64,000 bases of DNA from Magicicada septendecula (taxonomy: Eukaryota > Arthropoda > Insecta > Hemiptera > Cicadidae). The notes beneath the pieces are model-generated. The model searched no databases, was not told where the DNA came from, and saw only the letters and a program-made list of their open reading frames with translations. The DNA is taken from contig CM068368.1 in the NCBI GenBank assembly GCA_034769895.1, forward strand, positions 687,347,877-687,411,876. Direction: 5' to 3'. A program made the position numbers and the translations under genes. Shown one piece after another: positions 21,851 to 33,600 of the stretch (positions within the stretch are counted from its first letter, which is position 1; each line of letters opens with the position of its first letter).

Positions 21851-24110
21851 TTCTCGTTCAAATACGTATTTCCAGCGCCTCATTCATATCTGTTTCCATT
21901 TTTCCACCGCCCTTGCCTCTGAACCATCAGGGTACCCAAAGAGGGGGTGCGATATGGCGCAAATTGCACCATTAGAATTCTGGGATTGTTACAGTTTTTT
22001 GGGGAGGCGTTGGAGTTTTAGTTTAACAAAAGATTAAATCAAATAAAACTGTGTTTAAAAAAAAAAAACTTTTTTCAAAGACTGATCTAGAAACGTTTGA
22101 GAAGCTACTGGGGGACAACTGCCTCTCCAGTGTAGCCTACTTATTATTTCGTCTGTAAGTGACATCCTCAAGTTCAAAATGAGAAAATGATTAACAAATT
22201 TGCCATTTCATTTACAAAACACAAAAACCGTTATATTTTAAGTATTTTCAACATACACATGTTCAAGATACGTCATCTGTTTTCTTCCACATTTACACAT
22301 AAAGTCGGAGAGCTTGTTTCAATCAGAGAAATTGCATTCGTTTGCAGTAATGCTAACGAAATAAATATTTTTATTTCTTTTTTATTATTTTTCTTTAACG
22401 TGGCTAAGAGCTGTTTATAAAACATTTTTAAAAATAAAAATAAAAATGTTTTTTAAATCAAATCATAAAATGTTAATGGTCGTTTAAGAAAAATAAATTT
22501 TGGAATAGAAAGTTGAAACAAAGTGGTCAAGAAGTTTAAATTTTATTTTCAAATGTCATCTAACTTTCATTTCACAGCTCTTCCTTAATTTGAATACAAT
22601 AGTGATTATAGTTAATTTATTCTGATTAAAAATATTACTGTTTTAGAATTAATAAAAATAAAAATGTTTCACGTCTTGGTTATTTACAGCACTTATTATG
22701 AATTATGCCTAAATGCTGAAAGTGAAACTTGGTGAAGATGGGCACCACCACGCACCATAAAGTACAACACTCCACCCGCCCACATAGGCGCGCGTTTTAA
22801 ATAACTGAATTATTGCAATTCTGTTGTGACTTTAAAACCTACAGCGGCACTTTTCATAACACATATTAACAAAAAGAAGAGGACAGAAAGAGGATGCGTA
22901 CGACGCGACGAAGCATACAAATGACGACAATTTAACTGTGGAATAATTAACTTTATTCTTCCTCCATATTATTGTAACACCGCCCTGAAAGTACACACAG
23001 GTGCTTATCAACACAGACCGCCGTCGTCGCACCTTTTAATTGCTGTATGACTAACAACGTTGATAAAGACAAAACACATCGTATCAGCATCGCTATATAT
23101 CACTCGTTTGTGTAATCTCGGAATGAAACAAACAGCGTCTGTATCGCAATTCAAGAGAACATGTTCTTCATCGACTGTAGTGAAATCTCAAAACCATGTA
23201 ACCTGTCGACTTAACCGTGTACGCTCAAACGGCGCAAAAGGAACAGTATCACTGTATCACTCTGCACATACAGTCGCGTTACTTTACGGAGGCCGCTTCA
23301 TAGCTGCGCGAAAAGTGAGGGTAGTGGGGAGACTCAAGTGTGCTCAGTTTTAACACTTCATCATTTCAAAAACGTCCGTCTTACTGTTGCTACAGCCGGC
23401 TTTATGAGTGCCCTTAACTATTTAATTATTACAACTCGGGTTGTACACATTGATGACATTTCCGGATTTCATTCAACTAACTAATATTTGTAATTTTGCT
23501 CAGTATTACTCGAAATTGCATAAAATGTGTATTTGTAATACCAGAACAATGTTATTTGTTACATAATGTAAATAATAAATAATTACTAATAGCCAATTGG
23601 CCGCTTTTCTGTCCTGAACTGTTTTATTTTCCTGAAATATTCAATTATTTTTTCCATTTTTGCTCTTGACGTTCATGATAAGCTAAACATGATAAGCTAC
23701 ATTAAAGTTTTACACTAGACTTAAGAAGTTGATAAAGTTTTCGTAGCGTAGGATATGTTTTTGTGTGTGTTGAAAATAATAATTAAATGAAATACAGGCC
23801 TATACGGTAAAATGTTTCAGGGTAAATGTTTTTGAAAACGCATCAACACTTACGCACTCAGTCAGATGTGCCGTTACACTGACAAAAAACAAGGTTCTGC
23901 GCACTTTCACCAAGGTTGCCGGTCACCATAAAATACACAAGTAGTATCCAAATTTCGAAGCACGCACGAACTCTAGTCTGGATGTACGCTTATTGCTAGA
24001 TTACAAACATCTACTTGTGTCTGTGCTACTCCCGACTGTTCCACTCAAATTGCATTTTAAATACTTGTAATAAAAACGTTATATTTACAAGTGTTAGCAG
24101 CCTTTCTGTA
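21851..24110. other. Unannotated stretch
   Basis: AT-rich with no recognised gene. The open frames seen (for example 23060-23353) lack any domain or splice support. Confidence 0.4.
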
Positions 24111-24114
24111 CATA

Positions 24115-24440
24115 AGTGCCATGTACGCGTTATTTAACGACATAAATCTGTCGCACATACTACTCCTGACAAGTGCGCAACTAGTTCCAAACCTAAGGAT
24201 ACACCAGCCACATGTGCATTATGCGATGGTCCGCATACAGCTAATTATATAGACTGTGAAACTTACCAAAATCTGCAGGGCAGAAAAGCCCCGTAGCTAA
24301 GATCATACCTAGGTGAACCCCTTCAATTTTTAGGACCATGAACGCTAAACAGAACGTGAATACCCGTAACGTCTCTTTTCCTACTTACGCTCAAATTGCA
24401 GGACTACAGCGACACTCAGAATCCTCAGAATCATTGGTTA
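24115..24440 (+). pseudogene. Jockey-type LINE ORF1 (gag) zinc-knuckle fragment
   Basis: Plus-strand translation gives HTTPDKCATSSKPKDTPATC, then CALCDGPHTANYIDCETYQN, LQGRKAP. This matches the last zinc knuckle of Jockey-clade ORF1 proteins (TPATCALCGGxHxANYKGCxVYxxLQ). ORF1 is the nucleic-acid-binding gag-like protein of these LINEs. After the knuckle a frameshift leads to SFPTYAQIAGLQRHSE, also seen in this part of Jockey gag. Upstream RNA-binding sequence is too decayed to follow. ORF2 is not recognisable downstream, so the copy is truncated at both ends. Confidence 0.75.
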
Positions 24441-24851
24441 GATGAGTGGTCGTATCACTCAATCCTCCGTCATAAACTAATTAGTGCTACTGATTCAAAT
24501 ATATGAACAAACTTTTTTCCTTAATACTACAAGAAATAAGGGTCTTGATTTCAGATTTCTTTAGATTATATCTATTTTTGTTAAGAAAGTTCTAAGTTTG
24601 TACCGTACATGCCTCTTGTGTTGTATTACCCCGCTTTGTATAAATCAGGACTAACTTTAAGAAAAAGAAACTTAACTCTGTTATAATTAGCGTTTTTTAT
24701 CAACTGACCAGTACTTTGTGAGAAATAATGAAATGAAAACGAATTTGGCGTTAAGCGTGACCGAACCAGTGTGAATTGTATCCAGTTGAAAAAACACATT
24801 CGGCACAAGTAATTTTTCTGATAACATTCAACAAATCTGAGACTTTTTTTT
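24441..24851. other. Unannotated spacer
   Basis: Possible decayed continuation of the Jockey copy; nothing certain. Confidence 0.35.
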
Positions 24852-24894
24852 CTACTAGTAATTTTATACAAACCACTATGTTGTCTTTGGTACT

Positions 24895-24937
24895 GACGAG
24901 CGCTTTCGGCAGTCAAGCCATCTTCAGGTCATTTACC
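24895..24937 (-). ncRNA. Hammerhead-ribozyme-like motif, minus-strand copy
   Basis: Read on the minus strand: GGTA, AA, TGAC, then CTGAAGA, stem II GGC/GCC, GAAA, GCGC, TC, then GTCA, G, TACC. Stem I therefore has TGAC/GTCA plus an outer GGTA/TACC helix across a small bulge. Helix III is minimal, as described for Penelope-type hammerheads. Identical core to the plus-strand copy at 24951-24986. Confidence 0.6.
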
Positions 24938-24950
24938 AACAACAATTTTA

Positions 24951-24986
24951 GACCTGAAGATGGCTTGACTGCCGAAAGCGCTCGTC
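24951..24986 (+). ncRNA. Hammerhead-ribozyme-like motif, plus-strand copy
   Basis: GAC (stem I), CTGAAGA (24954-24960), TGGC/GCC stem II with loop TTGACT, GAAA (24974-24977), GCGC, TC (cleavage after C24983), GTC (stem I). The outer stem I seen in the minus copy is missing here because the adjoining loop sequence differs. Confidence 0.55.
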
Positions 24987-25029
24987 AATACCAAACACAA
25001 CATAGTGGTTTGTATAAAATTACTAGTAG

Positions 25030-26861
25030 GTAGAAATATTTGAGACCACTAACACTCCAATACAACAATAAATCTGAGACTACAATAATATTTATCTGGC
25101 CGTGATGTGTGACCGCGCAAGGCCTTCACGGCATTTGATATTGTTGCAAGTCTCTGATTTGGAAAGAACTTTGCGACTGAATTCGACATTGGCGGCTAAT
25201 TACAACATTTAATTACTTTTATTCAACAAACACTATTTCAGATAATCTGTAAACAAAACTTATTCTGACTTTAAAATACTCTGACATTTTTCAGATCAGC
25301 ATATCCTGAGATATGATAGTTTTCTCATTTACGATTATTTTAATTGCCAAGTTCTGAAAAAAAAAAATGTCAAAAAACAAAATACACCTAATAATAAATA
25401 CTTTTGTTCTGAAGTTTTCACAGTTAATTTCACGAGTAAAGAATGAACTGGCTTTTCTTTCATGGTCAAGTTAAATTCAAATTACATAATTTTCAATATT
25501 ATATAAAAATCACACACACGCGCGCGCGCGCGCGCGCACTCACTGGTTGTGTGCCGCCTAGTGCAAATTCCTTAAAATATGCTCTGATAATAATCGTTGC
25601 AAATATAATAATGTAACTGGTCTCCACCCCTCACTCACAAAGACACGTGCACAGGGCGGGACTCAAATTAAAAACCCAACATAACAGGGTTTTCATCCCC
25701 TTTAAACACAGTTCAAGACTACATGAGTCATAAGATATTAGAGGTGATTCAGTGATAAGTGACCGTACAGTTTTTTATACAGGCGCAAATAAAACCATAC
25801 ATTATCCATGCTGTCAGACTCACCCCGTTCCCTTTTTAAAACAAGCGCATTCACAACCTGTTAAAAGCCATGCTACATTCTCAGTGCCAGCTCGAATCTT
25901 CTTTGACCTACTCTATAGGACTACTTTTTCTAATTAAATATCGATCAACGCGCACAATATCGATTAAAAAGGAAATTCCTTTTTAACAATTTACTGAAAT
26001 AATATAGTGATACGCAAAACATTTTTGTTTGCGTGGTTACATGACATAATTCTCGTCACTAAAAAAACCTTCATCAGCAAAAATATATACTACAAACACT
26101 GTAAATGTCCAGCTCTCTGTCAGAAAATATTCTTTAATACACCTGACATACCACAATCAGATTCTAAATATCATGCGACGTTGCGACATTTGTTAAAAAC
26201 CTATTCGATTTAATCTTGGCGTTTTCCCTATTAGATACCAGATTAAATCCCCGCTCAACGCACTAAACATGTTGCGTCAAGAAGAGGAGTGTACATATAC
26301 GATTAGCAAGCATTAATCACTTACTGCCCCCACTGTTAGCTGTCAAAACATGTCACAACTCTCTTACATACTATCGCCATCTGCAAACACACATTAGGGG
26401 GCGCCAATTCGTAAATCGTGATGAGAAAAACTACACAGTTTCTAAGCCATGCGCAGAGCCCGACACGAACAAAGGACAAGTGCCCATTCCCCACGTAATC
26501 TACATAAAATTAAATAATTTTCATTTCATATTCATGACACAAAATGTGTGAGCAGAAGAACAGAACATTATAATGGACCATTTCCTTTCGAAACAACGAT
26601 GTCCGTTATGAACTAGCGATATCCTGAAGACGTAAGGTTAAACGAGATTTACAAAAGACATAAATGTTAACAGACATTTATAAATAAAATATTCCAAAAT
26701 AGGTTTGAGGAGACCGCGTGACAAAAATTTAGGAACCGACGAGAATTATTGAATTAGCTGTACCTAGAAAACAAACAAGACCAAGAACACACCGCTCCCT
26801 ACTTGGTTTGTATTTCTAATTTTATCATTTTCTGCTACAGTCCGTTTCTTGATGTATATAA
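25030..26861. other. Unannotated stretch
   Basis: Contains a CA/CG dinucleotide tract at about 25510-25538 and no recognised gene. Confidence 0.4.
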
Positions 26862-26992
26862 TACATTTAATATTTATAATGAATTTACCTCAAGATATTT
26901 TTTTCCTTATTAGGAACCGAGATGGTACCCGAAACATGTTCCTAATAAGGAAAAAATATCTTGAGGTAAATTCTTTATAAATATTAAATGTA
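26862..26992. repeat. Near-perfect 55-bp hairpin with a 20-nt loop
   Basis: Arm 26862-26917 (TACATTTAATATTTATAATG... GGAAC) pairs with 26938-26992 with about two mismatches and one indel. The loop reads CGAGATGGTACCCGAAACAT. The GATGG...CCGAAAC pattern echoes a hammerhead core, but CTGANGA is not intact. Same overall architecture as the hairpin at 24.9 kb. Confidence 0.9.
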
Positions 26993-27665
26993 TTTCTAAT
27001 TTTGTATAGTGAACAATTTTTTAAACCTCCTAATGATGTAATTTGCAGCTCATAATTTCCTACAGTGCGTATCATAAGCATACCTCGCCCGTAGCAATAA
27101 GGCCACTGTCAGGTTTTATAAAACGCTAAATCTGCGTTTTCTTTAGTTTTCCCTTTTCAACGAAGTTTAAAATCTACTTCATTTCTTATTCAGATCTTTA
27201 CTCTGACATAAGTGACACTCGTTCTACTCAATTAAACCCAGTCTACAACTTTATAATCTAAACTGGTTTCGATTTAATAGAATAATTTCCTTGAAAAGTG
27301 ATAATTTAGTTATTTACATCGAAATTTTATAGCGTTATATGACTCGGAATATCTGTAGAAATAATATGTATAATGACTTTGAATTTTACTTCGCTCTCTC
27401 AGTTGTTACAATATCATACAAAAGTAATGCCAGGATATTAAAAATTTTCTACTCCACAACTTGGACTACAACAGATCAATTTTAGTGCTACATGTAAAGA
27501 ATATTAAGAAGTAAGAATTAGTGAATCCGTGAAATGGGCAAAGAGCTGTCTTGTACGTCGAATTTAAATCAACTGTTTTTGTTCAACGTTCTTTTTGTCA
27601 GGGGGGGATTCAGCACGCAATTTTGGAGGGAGGGGATATGAAAAATTGGACCATTTGGTTCAGAG
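26993..27665. other. Unannotated spacer
   Basis: No gene recognised. G-rich tract at 27600-27640. Confidence 0.4.
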
Positions 27666-27667
27666 TA

Positions 27668-29069
27668 CAGTAGAATCCCGCAAACTCGACCTAATGTGGA
27701 CTGAGAGGGCGACGAGTTACAGAAAATGTCGAGTTTTACGGAATAAGGGGTGGGTTATTCACAACTCATAATATTTTACTGCATATTACTCTAATGAAAG
27801 TTCTAGCACAACACAGGGCACAGAAAAGTACAACATACCCTAAAATAATTGTTAAAAGTTAAAAAGAAACTTACATACAAAACTGAAGAAATGACTAGTT
27901 CTTTGTAGAAAAAAAATCTCGTGATGCCAGACTGTCTCTCACACTCATTTCGTCTTCGTGCAGCTTCATCACGTAGGCAACGGAGAAACAAAATGTTCAT
28001 AGCAGACCATGTCCAAGTAGCGGAGCATTCCTTCAGCGGCCTTTAGTCCTTCACTGTGACTCATCTTTTTAACTTTTCCGTTGTCTTCCATCTCTTCGTC
28101 TTCTGATTTATCTTCATTTTTATCCTCGTTCTCTTTCACTAGTGCAACTATTTCACCATCTCCTAAAAGTTCAGTTTTCATCCTGCCTCATCCATTCTCC
28201 AACATTACATCAGTAACTTCTTCGCAGCCTGGAATTTTCTTCAATAAGGCCACTATTTCACAATTTTCTGTCTTTTCTCTGCTTTCTTGAAACTCGTTTC
28301 CTGAATGGTCCAGCAACTTTCTCCAGGAACGAACGAGGATTATATGCTCGATTTCATTTCAAGATTCAGATATCCACCCCACTACGTCCAACATGTCTAT
28401 TTTCCTTAGTTTATCGATCATGCCACACCCTTCCTCCATGGCTAAGACAAGAGACGAAAGAAGTTTACGTCTGTATCTCTTCTTGAATGCTTCCAAAATG
28501 CCCTGGTCCATTGGTTGACATACCGAAGTCACGTTAGGAGGGAGAAACATGGCTCTTATGTCTTCGTCTCGTAACTGTTCCGCATCAGGATGGGATGAGG
28601 CATTGTCGAGAATGTGAGTGGTGATTGACAGCGGCTACCTGACTTTCTTTTGCCACTTCTTTACTGAGAGGAGGAATGGGGTAGATTGGAATTTCCACGA
28701 AAAGAACAAAACCTGTCACCAAATTCGTTAGACAGTTCCAAGTATTAGTGTCACAAAGGGAAAGGGACAAAAATTGCACAAATTGAATACCGTAACAAAT
28801 CTTTGAACAGAACAGGAAAACATACGGACATTCAAACGCATAAATATGTACTGTAATTATAATAATACAGTAACTAAAATGTACCTATACTGTTTGCACC
28901 GTATAGGCAATGTTAGAAATTATTACAGTCTAGCTTTTAATAGACCACCACATTATTTCAAAGATCATTCTGCTTCACCAGCAGAAATCATTTAGCGATT
29001 AAAAAAAAGTGATCGTCGAGTTATACGGAATGTCGAGATATCGGGAGGCGAGTTAGCGGGATTCTACTG
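27668..29069 (-). mobile_element. Tigger/pogo-type transposon, internally deleted, with TA target duplication
   Basis: Ends are CAGTAGAATCCCGCAAACTC (27668) and the complement of CAGTAGAATCCCGCTAACTC (ending 29069), flanked by TA on both sides (27666-27667 and 29070-29071). Both the terminal CAGTAGAATC sequence and the TA duplication are diagnostic of pogo/Tigger elements. At 1.4 kb it is shorter than a complete element of about 2.5 kb. It lacks the N-terminal CENPB-like DNA-binding region. Confidence 0.9.
27969..28640 (-). pseudogene. Tigger/pogo transposase C-terminal half
   Basis: The minus strand encodes LDNASSHPDAEQLRDE, the second catalytic Asp block, then MFLPPNVTSVCQPMDQGILE and FKKRYRRKLLSSL. 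The PPNxTSxxQPMDQG motif is the hallmark of DDE_1/pogo transposases. After a stop near 28358 come acidic stretches (DKNEDKSEDEEMEDNG) typical of the C-terminal tail of Tigger/jerky-like proteins. The first catalytic Asp and the DNA-binding domains are missing, so it cannot be functional. It would have cut at the CAGTAGAATC ends of its own element. Confidence 0.85.
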
Positions 29070-29071
29070 TA

Positions 29072-29775
29072 TAAACCAAATGGTCAGTTGCAAATAAGTG
29101 GAACGGTTTACCGTATAAATGATTGAATGAGTGCAGATAAAAATACAGTACGTTATTATCAACACAGTCAATTTATTAACATACAATTATAAAATCATAT
29201 CTGTGTTTGTCCGTTCATTGTTCTTTTAATAACATTCACTTACAGTTTGAAATACACACTACTCATTTAAGTTATGTATCAAACAAAAAGCAACACGGTG
29301 GCAAGGTACAGTTACAATTTAAAGAAATTTAGAGAAAAACTATGAACCTACATAACGTGATATGAATGTTTACACTCAGAATATCATATTTACGCTCAGA
29401 AAACCATTCTGCAATCACAAAACGACAAAAATTTCGTCTGATGTGGCCATTTGGGGGGAGGAGGATTTACCCCTGTGGATCTGCGGCTAGTTGGTAATGA
29501 TGAAGCTATTCGTTGTCCGACTAAAAACAAAGGATGAGGATGTCGAGCGGATTCGATTATTTGGCCTTAAGAGGTCCAAAAAAAAAAAAATCAACTGCTC
29601 TTCGGAGTTTGGAGTTAAAAAATCCCAAAACTACAATTCCAAATGACTTTCATAAGCTTTAGCGTCTGTACGCCTAAAAAACTCAATTTAGCTAAAAGAA
29701 ATCAAAGTGGAAGATTGGCTTAAGTAGGTTGATGTGTTTTACGCTAAATGAAATCAATAAGAATGTACTTTTAGT
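29072..29775. other. Unannotated spacer
   Basis: The first bases (TAAACCAAATGGTCA) mirror the sequence left of the Tigger (GGACCATTTGGTTC), so the Tigger sits inside a short inverted repeat. Nothing else recognised. Confidence 0.4.
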
Positions 29776-30200
29776 GCCGAGTGATGCTGCAGATGAAACC
29801 GCTTTTCTCCGTCATCACAATTGTAGGACAGGCAACTGTTATTCAACGGTACATTCGTTATTCTGCAAACGTGAACGTATGGTGTGAATTACTTCACGTA
29901 GCCCCTCTCTTCTTGACGAAGCAAACAATTATAAGAAACATTTTTCCTCAGACTGAAAACAAAGAAAATGGAACCAGAGTTAACTGTATACAAGACAGTG
30001 CACCAGCACATTTACAATGCCCTACTCCCGGACAGTTGGAACAGTAGAGGCTGGTCTATTCCTCAGCTTCCTTACTACATTTTTTCCAGGGAACAGATTA
30101 AGAACATTGTTTACGATGAAAACGTTCGAGATTTGGTGCACGTAAGAGCTACTTCTGCAATTATGATGATAAACCGAGACATGATCGAGCTGATTTGACA
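29776..30200 (+). pseudogene. Tc1/mariner-related (IS630-like) transposase remnant
   Basis: In alternating frames the plus strand gives ANVNVWCELLHVAPLFL (the VNVWCG block), IQDSAPAH (the QDGAPxH second catalytic Asp block) and IKNIVYDENVRDLVHVRA (the region after the third acidic residue). The block order fits the DDE core of Tc1-like transposases common in arthropods. Frameshifts separate the blocks and the SPDLTPLD stretch is deleted or scrambled, so it is dead. TIRs were not identified. Confidence 0.7.
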
Positions 30201-31184
30201 GAAGATCGTTTACTGCTTAATGCCTACAGAGTCACGCGGATTTATTACTACGTAAAAAATGTATACCTTTCTGAACATATTCACCGATTTTTAAAATTCC
30301 AAAATGTACATTATTTATGGAACTACACGTTTTATTAATACCGGCTTCCTGTTTTGATAACCTGGTACAACCCAATGCACGAAAAAAGCATCGTATTAAC
30401 CTTGTTGTTATTAAGCGAATACCGGAGGCCATCTGGTCTCTAAATCTTCTCAGAAAAATCAATTTGAAGTCTTCACTAAACTCATAAAATGGTTTAAATA
30501 TCCCCAATTTCTTATGTCTTTTTAATGCAGTCCTTTATCCAAACACGTCGCTTTCTTATAATCTGTTTTAAAGAATCATCATCTTCACCCCTCAAGTTTA
30601 TCAGCGGAAGTCACAATCACAGGTAGTAAATAATAAAAACAGATCAATACAATACGTAAAACCTGAAAAACTCGGAGAAGAGAACACAGTTGCAAGCAAA
30701 CACATTCAGAAGCTAACATCGCGCGCCGAAGGGGGAATAAAAAAGGTACCTAAACTGTAACCCTTGTACTGTTACATAAATTCCACAGTACAGCAAAACC
30801 CGAATCAACAAGCAAGTGATATGTAACATATTATATTGCATAGCAGCACTTACTCGTTACTGGCTAGAAGTTCGGGCATGCAACTATCGATTTCAGTTAC
30901 CCCTCACCCCTCTCGCAATGACTCATACTTCCCCACCCTTAGAACGTTTCAAATAAAACAGGTCCTCTTCTTTTTCTTGTTACGGAAACACTTCGCGCTG
31001 TTTAATCTTCTTCATCTTGGATCGCTACGCATATTACTAAAGTTGACTAGCGCACACCGCAGGTACGCACCCCTGACCCCAGGTTTTCCTATTTCTACTG
31101 AAAGGTTACATCAGATTCTTCAGGCAAACAATCCGACAATAAAATCAGGAGTAGTAATCGTTCTCTTAGGATAGGCCTCAGCGT
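30201..31184. other. Unannotated spacer
   Basis: No gene recognised. An open frame at 30836-31174 has no supporting motif. Confidence 0.4.
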
Positions 31185-31861
31185 AAGAAAGGCGTATACA
31201 TACATACATCCTCGGCGCTACAGCCCAGTCCGGGCCCTGGCCTCCAAAAGAAATCTTCCCCACTGGTCTCTACTCGCGGCCAATGTCCACCAGTTTGCTG
31301 CACCCAGCCTCACTGCCTCCTTACCAACCTGGTCCAGCCATCTTGTACGCGGTCTTCCCCTCCTTCTCCTTCCCATCGGCAAATAATTCATCACTCTTTT
31401 TGGGATTCTATCCTCCGCCATTCTCTGCACATGACCAGCCCAACGCAATCTGTTAATTTGTATGAGTTGCACGATCGGAAGATCTTTAAACCTTTCGTAC
31501 AACTCTCGATTATGCAGTCGCCTCCAAATGTTGTTTTCCCTCACAGGGCCATAGATTCTCCTCAGTACCCTCCTCTCAAAAACGGATAGTCTCTGCTCAT
31601 CTAGTTTTTTTAACACCCAGCATTCCGAGCCATACATCAGGACTGGTCTAATCAAGGTCTTGTATAGGGAGGCTTTTGTATCTTTAGTTATTAATTTTGA
31701 TTTAAAATGTTTCACCAGTCCGTAGTAACACCTATTAGCAGATAATATTCGTCTTTCAATATCTCTAGAGGAGTCATTTCCAGAGTCCACATATGACCCG
31801 AGATATGGAAAACCCTGAACCTTTTCAAATTCATAATCGCAAATTCAAGAAAGGCGTATAC
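31185..31861 (-). mobile_element. 5'-truncated RTE-like LINE insertion with 15-bp target duplication
   Basis: The element is bounded by two perfect copies of AAGAAAGGCGTATAC (31185-31199 and 31847-31861). On the minus strand the 3' end is a short ATGT repeat tail (complement of ACATACATAC at 31198-31208), as RTE-clade elements have. The 5' end is truncated inside the RT gene. Perfect duplication and a 190-codon open frame mean a fairly recent insertion. Confidence 0.95.
31218..31790 (-). pseudogene. LINE reverse transcriptase C-terminal region
   Basis: A 190-codon frame begins in the thumb region. It contains LYKTLIRPVLMYGSECW, FERRVLRRIYGPV, the RLRWAGHVQRM block and GRRRRGRPRTRWLDQV near the C-terminus. 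These are the standard landmarks downstream of the RT domain in RTE-like and related insect LINEs. The catalytic YADD and the endonuclease domain are absent because the copy is 5'-truncated, so no active enzyme is made. No frameshift is visible within the retained part, which fits its perfect target duplication. Confidence 0.9.
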
Positions 31862-33165
31862 GGTACTACAAAAAGCGCTGACAGTCAGCTTCTACTTCTT
31901 CAATAAATTCGTTAGTTGACGGTTTTATTAGTTTTCCCACTGCATTTCAGTTTACATAACAGCTTTTATACTGTGTGGGGGGGGGGACAAAAAAGGTTTC
32001 ATATAGGCAAAAAGGTGCAACTTCTGACATACACGACCTTCCGATTTGCATGTTTTATATTTTATACATAGTTCTCAGACGCAACGCCCTAACAATACCG
32101 TTTCAAGTACTACTGACCGGTAACATCTATAAAATACTATCCAACATTCTCATTTACAATCCCCACTCCGTATCTCCACATACAGTACTATCGCGATGTG
32201 TACAGTAATTTTCATTCTACGTATTCATTAGTGATGAAAACATGAGATCCAATTAATCGCATACAAAACATTATAACAAAGAATTGATATTAACTACCCA
32301 ACACAATTTATATTTCATTAAAAAAATACGAAAGGACAAATAATGTACAAAATACAATAATTTTTCGTGAAAAATCCTGTGTCATCGTCCTGCGGCGATA
32401 CTGAAACAAATCTGTATATAACTTTGGTTACTACAACGGCGCAATGATGTTTACAGCACAGGTATTTCAGTTTATGACGCCGAGACATTTACACACACAT
32501 ACAGTACTGTTTGTTTCACATCGTACAGGATATGATGTAGCATTTTCTATAACAGAAAAAGTACTATGGAAATAAAAAATTAGTGAGTTAAAAACAAGGC
32601 TGTAATAATTTTGAATAGTCTGATTTTCTGAAACGATTCTGGAATATGATGGCTCAGTATACGATAATGAGTTTGTTTGTTGCTCTTATAAACAAAAATA
32701 ATATCCTTTTCATGATCTACAAGAGTTATCTCGTTACGTTAGTAATATACATGAATATGCACACCAAATTTATTTGCACACACAGTGATGAAACAAACTC
32801 ACAACTCTCGGGAAACAAAATAATGGCGTTTAATAAATTCATATATGTCGTATATAACCGAGCAGTACTACCAACAAAGAGTTGTGTACTTATTATATTC
32901 ATTTGTTTGCCCCAAATTAAGCTGAATATTACAGAGTGATTCATCATCTCAAGGCAGCTGCAGCCGCTGACCTCAAAGAAAATTAAAAGAAAGGTCATTC
33001 ACTGTTGTAGACAAGCGAGAAGTTTTTGTTCTCAAAATACAAAATGGCTCATAATGTGAAGAATTGTCTGTATAACTAACACAATGCCCATGTCATGTAT
33101 AAAAACTGATCACTTTATTCTTGTGATGCCTGTTACTTGACACATTACACTAAATCAAATGGCTT
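31862..33165. other. Unannotated stretch
   Basis: Poly-G run at about 31976-31987; nothing else recognised. Confidence 0.4.
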
Positions 33166-33169
33166 CGTT

Positions 33170-33600
33170 CAGTACTGCTGAGGAGCTGCAACATCTCGAC
33201 ATTGTGGTGTTTATGCGACGTTTCTCATGCTTCTTGGCGAATCGCTCAACTTCATCTTCGCCTGAAGCAATCTTCAAATTCCTGTGGAAGTTCTAATTTC
33301 ATATGTACCGTAGAACATTAACACTATACTTCGATACATTGTTTTGAAATTTCTCAATAATTTTTCTGTTATTTTTCTTCGTGCTTTCCCAAAGCTGTAC
33401 ACCATACGTCCTCACAGGTTTAAGGACTTGTTTGCATACCAACAGTTTATTATGTACAGACAACTCTGAATGTCCCCCGAGGAGGGAGTATTTTTTCTGA
33501 ATTTCTGGTCAAGTTCAGTTCTTTTCTTTTTTATGTGTAGCTTCCAGCGTAACTTAACATCTAATGTCATGCCTCGTACTTTGTAATTTTTCTCTTAAAA
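33170..33600 (-). pseudogene. Jockey-type LINE ORF2 3' fragment
   Basis: The minus strand encodes GMTLDVKLRWKLHIKKKR, then HNKLLVCKQVLKPVRTYGVQ, LWESTKKNNRKIIEKFQNN and FHRNLKIASGEDEVERFAKK. These match, in order, the YLGMTLDxxLxWKxHI, VLKPVWTYGIQLWG and final RDLxxxxVxEEIxRFAxxH blocks of Jockey-clade reverse transcriptases. One or two frameshifts interrupt it. The N-terminal endonuclease and RT core are missing. Confidence 0.85.

Larger units (their letters stand above)
24852..25029. repeat. Near-perfect 79-bp hairpin carrying a hammerhead-like core in each arm
   Basis: Arm 24852-24930 and arm 24951-25029 are inverted copies with only two mismatches in 79 bp, separated by a 20-nt loop. Each arm contains GACCTGAAGATGGC and GCCGAAAGCGCTCGTC. 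Arms this similar mean a recent origin. Penelope-like elements often carry an inverted copy of their terminal repeat, which may explain it. Confidence 0.9.

Noticed and set aside
22832-23353. Open frames on both strands flanking 23.0 kb
   Set aside because: No domain and no splice logic. They are probably chance frames in less AT-rich DNA.
26915-26940. Hammerhead core in the loop of the 26.9-kb hairpin
   Set aside because: CTGANGA is not intact and the base after the required U is G, so a functional hammerhead is not supported.
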